Part shown: positions 14,358 through 17,765 of the stretch, one piece after another
Position numbering within the stretch: the stretch's first letter is position 1
Layout of the letters: each line of letters begins with the position of its first letter
Notes under the pieces: generated by a model
Told to the model about the DNA's origin: nothing
What the model saw: the letters and a program-made list of their open reading frames with translations, nothing else
The model's database searches: none
Made by a program: the position numbers and the translations under genes
NCBI GenBank assembly: GCA_017629415.1
Contig: JAGBXG010000081.1
Coordinates: 1-17,765, forward strand
DNA from: Pseudomonadota bacterium
GTDB taxonomy: Bacteria > Myxococcota > Bradymonadia > UBA4248
Reading direction: 5' to 3'
Length of the DNA: 17,765 nt

Positions 14358-14420
14358 TATGCATACAACTTGACACCACATACACCCTCTTACACCCTCC
14401 TGCGCCCACATGTATGCATA
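14358..14420. promoter_or_regulatory. Inverted decamers flanking tandem decamers, possible operator
   Basis: TATGCATACA (14358-14367) and TGTATGCATA (14411-14420) are perfect inverted copies 43 bases apart, each holding the palindrome ATGCAT. Between them lie two tandem decamers, TACACCCTCT and TACACCCTCC (14381-14400). Spaced dyads of this kind suggest a looped repressor or activator site upstream of the glycogen phosphorylase gene. A TTGACA-like hexamer (14370-14375) is present without a convincing -10. Function inferred. Confidence 0.35.
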
Positions 14421-14550
14421 AAATTCAAATACTTATAACAAATATGAATATTTTCTATTTATATTCAAATATATTTGTATTTTTTACTTTTAATACATTA
14501 CACTTTTTTGTGATTGTATAAATGCTCTGATTTTCGTAATAAATTACGTC
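14421..14550. other. AT-rich stretch upstream of glycogen phosphorylase, no gene
   Basis: A very AT-rich tract with GAATAT (14446-14451) and ATATTC (14461-14466) inverted, and a TATAAA at 14517-14522. It probably holds the promoter for the phosphorylase gene, but I could not fix a -35/-10 pair. No open frame with a ribosome-binding site is seen. Confidence 0.4.
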
Positions 14551-14554
14551 TTTT

Positions 14555-14627
14555 TGCCCAAAAGCTTGGGCAGAAGGGGGAGCGGCGTATTTCGTAGAAA
14601 TAGCCGCGCGGGGGGAACCTTCCCCCC
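14555..14627 (-). repeat. Modular hairpin repeat, copy D (inverted, before glgP)
   Basis: On the minus strand the order is GGGGGGAA/TTCCCCCC hairpin (14610-14627), bulged-C hairpin GCGGCTATTTC/GAAATACGCCGC (14582-14607; unpaired base is G14587 on the plus strand), a CTCCCCC tract (about 14576-14582), and a TGCCCAA/TTGGGCA hairpin (14555-14572). The module order matches copies A to C although nearly every stem differs in sequence, so structure rather than sequence is conserved. It lies 40 bases before the glycogen phosphorylase ribosome-binding site, probably in its leader. Confidence 0.8.
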
Positions 14628-14678
14628 GAAAAAATATATATAAATATATTCCCACGATTCAGTCATAAGGAGAATCTG

Positions 14679-17147
<2,469 letters not shown>

Positions 17148-17168
17148 TATCGAGATTTGAGATATGAC

Positions 17169-17198
17169 AAAGCGGCTTCATTCGAAGCCGCTTTTTTT
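17169..17198 (+). terminator. Rho-independent terminator of glgP
   Basis: AAAGCGGCTTC (17169-17179) pairs with GAAGCCGCTTT (17184-17194) across a 4-base loop, followed by T to 17198. It lies 21 bases after the glgP stop. Confidence 0.93.
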
Positions 17199-17225
17199 AT
17201 TGGGTGGGCTAACCGAATGCACAAC

Positions 17226-17262
17226 AAAAAAGCCTCTGAAATCTTGTTGACTTCAGAGGCTT
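17226..17262 (-). terminator. Rho-independent terminator of the minus-strand hydrolase gene
   Basis: On the minus strand AAGCCTCTGAA (17262-17252) pairs with TTCAGAGGCTT (17240-17230), followed by a T-run (A-run at 17226-17231 on the plus strand). It lies about 30 bases past the stop of the convergent gene. Confidence 0.88.
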
Positions 17263-17291
17263 ATTCAAAACTCTAGATTAATGATTAAGTT

Positions 17292-17765
17292 TTAAACATA
17301 ATCATTATGGAGGAAGCATTTGAATCCAGTTCGTTTAGAACTCTTGGTGTTTGTATTATATTCATAGAAGTCGCAAGTTGAATCTTTACCATTACCTTGA
17401 GAAATGGCGGTATGTCCGTATTTCTGACCAGCTGTAGTACCTGTTTTTTCCCATGTCATGATAACACCAGGAATCGACAAAGCTTCATTTAATGAATAAT
17501 TCAGCTTTTTAAAGTTTCCGTTTGAAATCAAATAGTCATCGACCTGGTTACCATTACCATACGCATTATAACCATAATGACGTCTAATGGCTGTATTAAC
17601 GCCCTTGGCACACCAACCTGTTGTTTGCATTTCATTCGCAACAGCTCTTGAAACGGATGCCAATTTTGCGTCACCACGTCCAGAACTTGATGTTTTTCCG
17701 CCACCTGAAGTTTTCTTCTCACCAATCTTAATATAGGACGAGCTGACCCAACCTTTGCCCGAACC
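17292..17765 (-). CDS. SH3b plus CHAP-like cell-wall hydrolase, C-terminal part
   Basis: The frame is open from the window edge (17765) to the TAA at 17292-17294, giving 157 C-terminal residues; the true start lies outside. The first residues (GSGKGWVSSSYIKIG) are the end of a bacterial SH3b domain, which usually binds cell wall. A Gly/Ser/Lys linker follows, then a domain with a likely catalytic Cys in GWCAKGVN (C52 of the visible part), His in YGHTAIS (H118), and a FYEYN segment (E135, N137). The Cys-His-Glu/Asn order is that of CHAP or related NlpC/P60-type peptidoglycan amidases and endopeptidases. Two further cysteines (131, 150) could form a disulfide, consistent with export. The gene is convergent with glgP and looks more AT-rich than its neighbours, so it may be acquired, for example from a phage lysin. 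The family call is moderate because the N-terminus is missing. Confidence 0.68.
   Translation of the reverse strand, partial: GSGKGWVSSSYIKIGEKKTSGGGKTSSSGRGDAKLASVSRAVANEMQTTGWCAKGVNTAIRRHYGYNAYGNGNQVDDYLISNGNFKKLNYSLNEALSIPGVIMTWEKTGTTAGQKYGHTAISQGNGKDSTCDFYEYNTNTKSSKRTGFKCFLHNDYV

Overview
The window looks like a chromosomal segment of a Gram-negative bacterium of the myxobacterial/deltaproteobacterial type (Myxococcota or relatives such as Bradymonadia; inferred from gene content, not proven). Pointers are an FHA-GAF-sigma54 activator with no receiver domain, several lipoproteins of no known family, a short polysaccharide-export (OPX) lipoprotein next to a beta-barrel, and a very large periplasmic TPR protein followed by a TPR lipoprotein. 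Base composition is only moderately GC-rich, unlike soil myxobacteria.

Layout. 1-184: a GC-rich array of nested hairpins running up to the start of the first gene. 185-1075: a divergent iron-sulfur uracil-DNA-glycosylase-fold protein. 1176-3511: an FHA-GAF-sigma54 activator overlapping a small lipoprotein gene. 3512-4015: no convincing gene, but two tandem hairpins of the same repeat family and a plausible promoter. 4016-4564: a small secreted helical protein. 4629-8627: a polysaccharide-export operon of outer-membrane beta-barrel, short OPX lipoprotein and Wzz/Wzc-type tyrosine kinase, closed by a terminator that is itself a member of the hairpin family. 8705-8930: a long inverted copy of the repeat. 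9089-14208: a 1162-residue periplasmic TPR protein and a 513-residue TPR lipoprotein, with a good sigma70 promoter upstream and a strong terminator downstream. 14209-14678: two further repeat copies around an AT-rich stretch. 14679-17147: glycogen phosphorylase with its own terminator. 17292-17765, minus strand: the C-terminal part of an SH3b plus CHAP-like cell-wall hydrolase, cut by the window edge.

Working together. The beta-barrel, OPX protein and tyrosine kinase form a coherent exporter: the kinase/co-polymerase controls chain length and export at the inner membrane, the short OPX spans periplasm, and the barrel probably supplies the outer-membrane pore that the short OPX lacks. No glycosyltransferase, Wzx or Wzy gene is present, so the polymer is made elsewhere. 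The TPR pair is probably an envelope scaffold.

Most striking is an unnamed family of imperfect palindromes. Ten copies, in both orientations, keep a 5'-CTAT...ATACG-3' core with one unpaired C on the 3' arm, while both inner and outer stems change in a compensated way. Four copies sit in a fixed series of GC hairpins. One holds two opposite-strand copies inside its loop, and one has become a rho-independent terminator. This resembles a REP/BIME-like or HUH-transposase-derived element, but no cognate enzyme is in the window.
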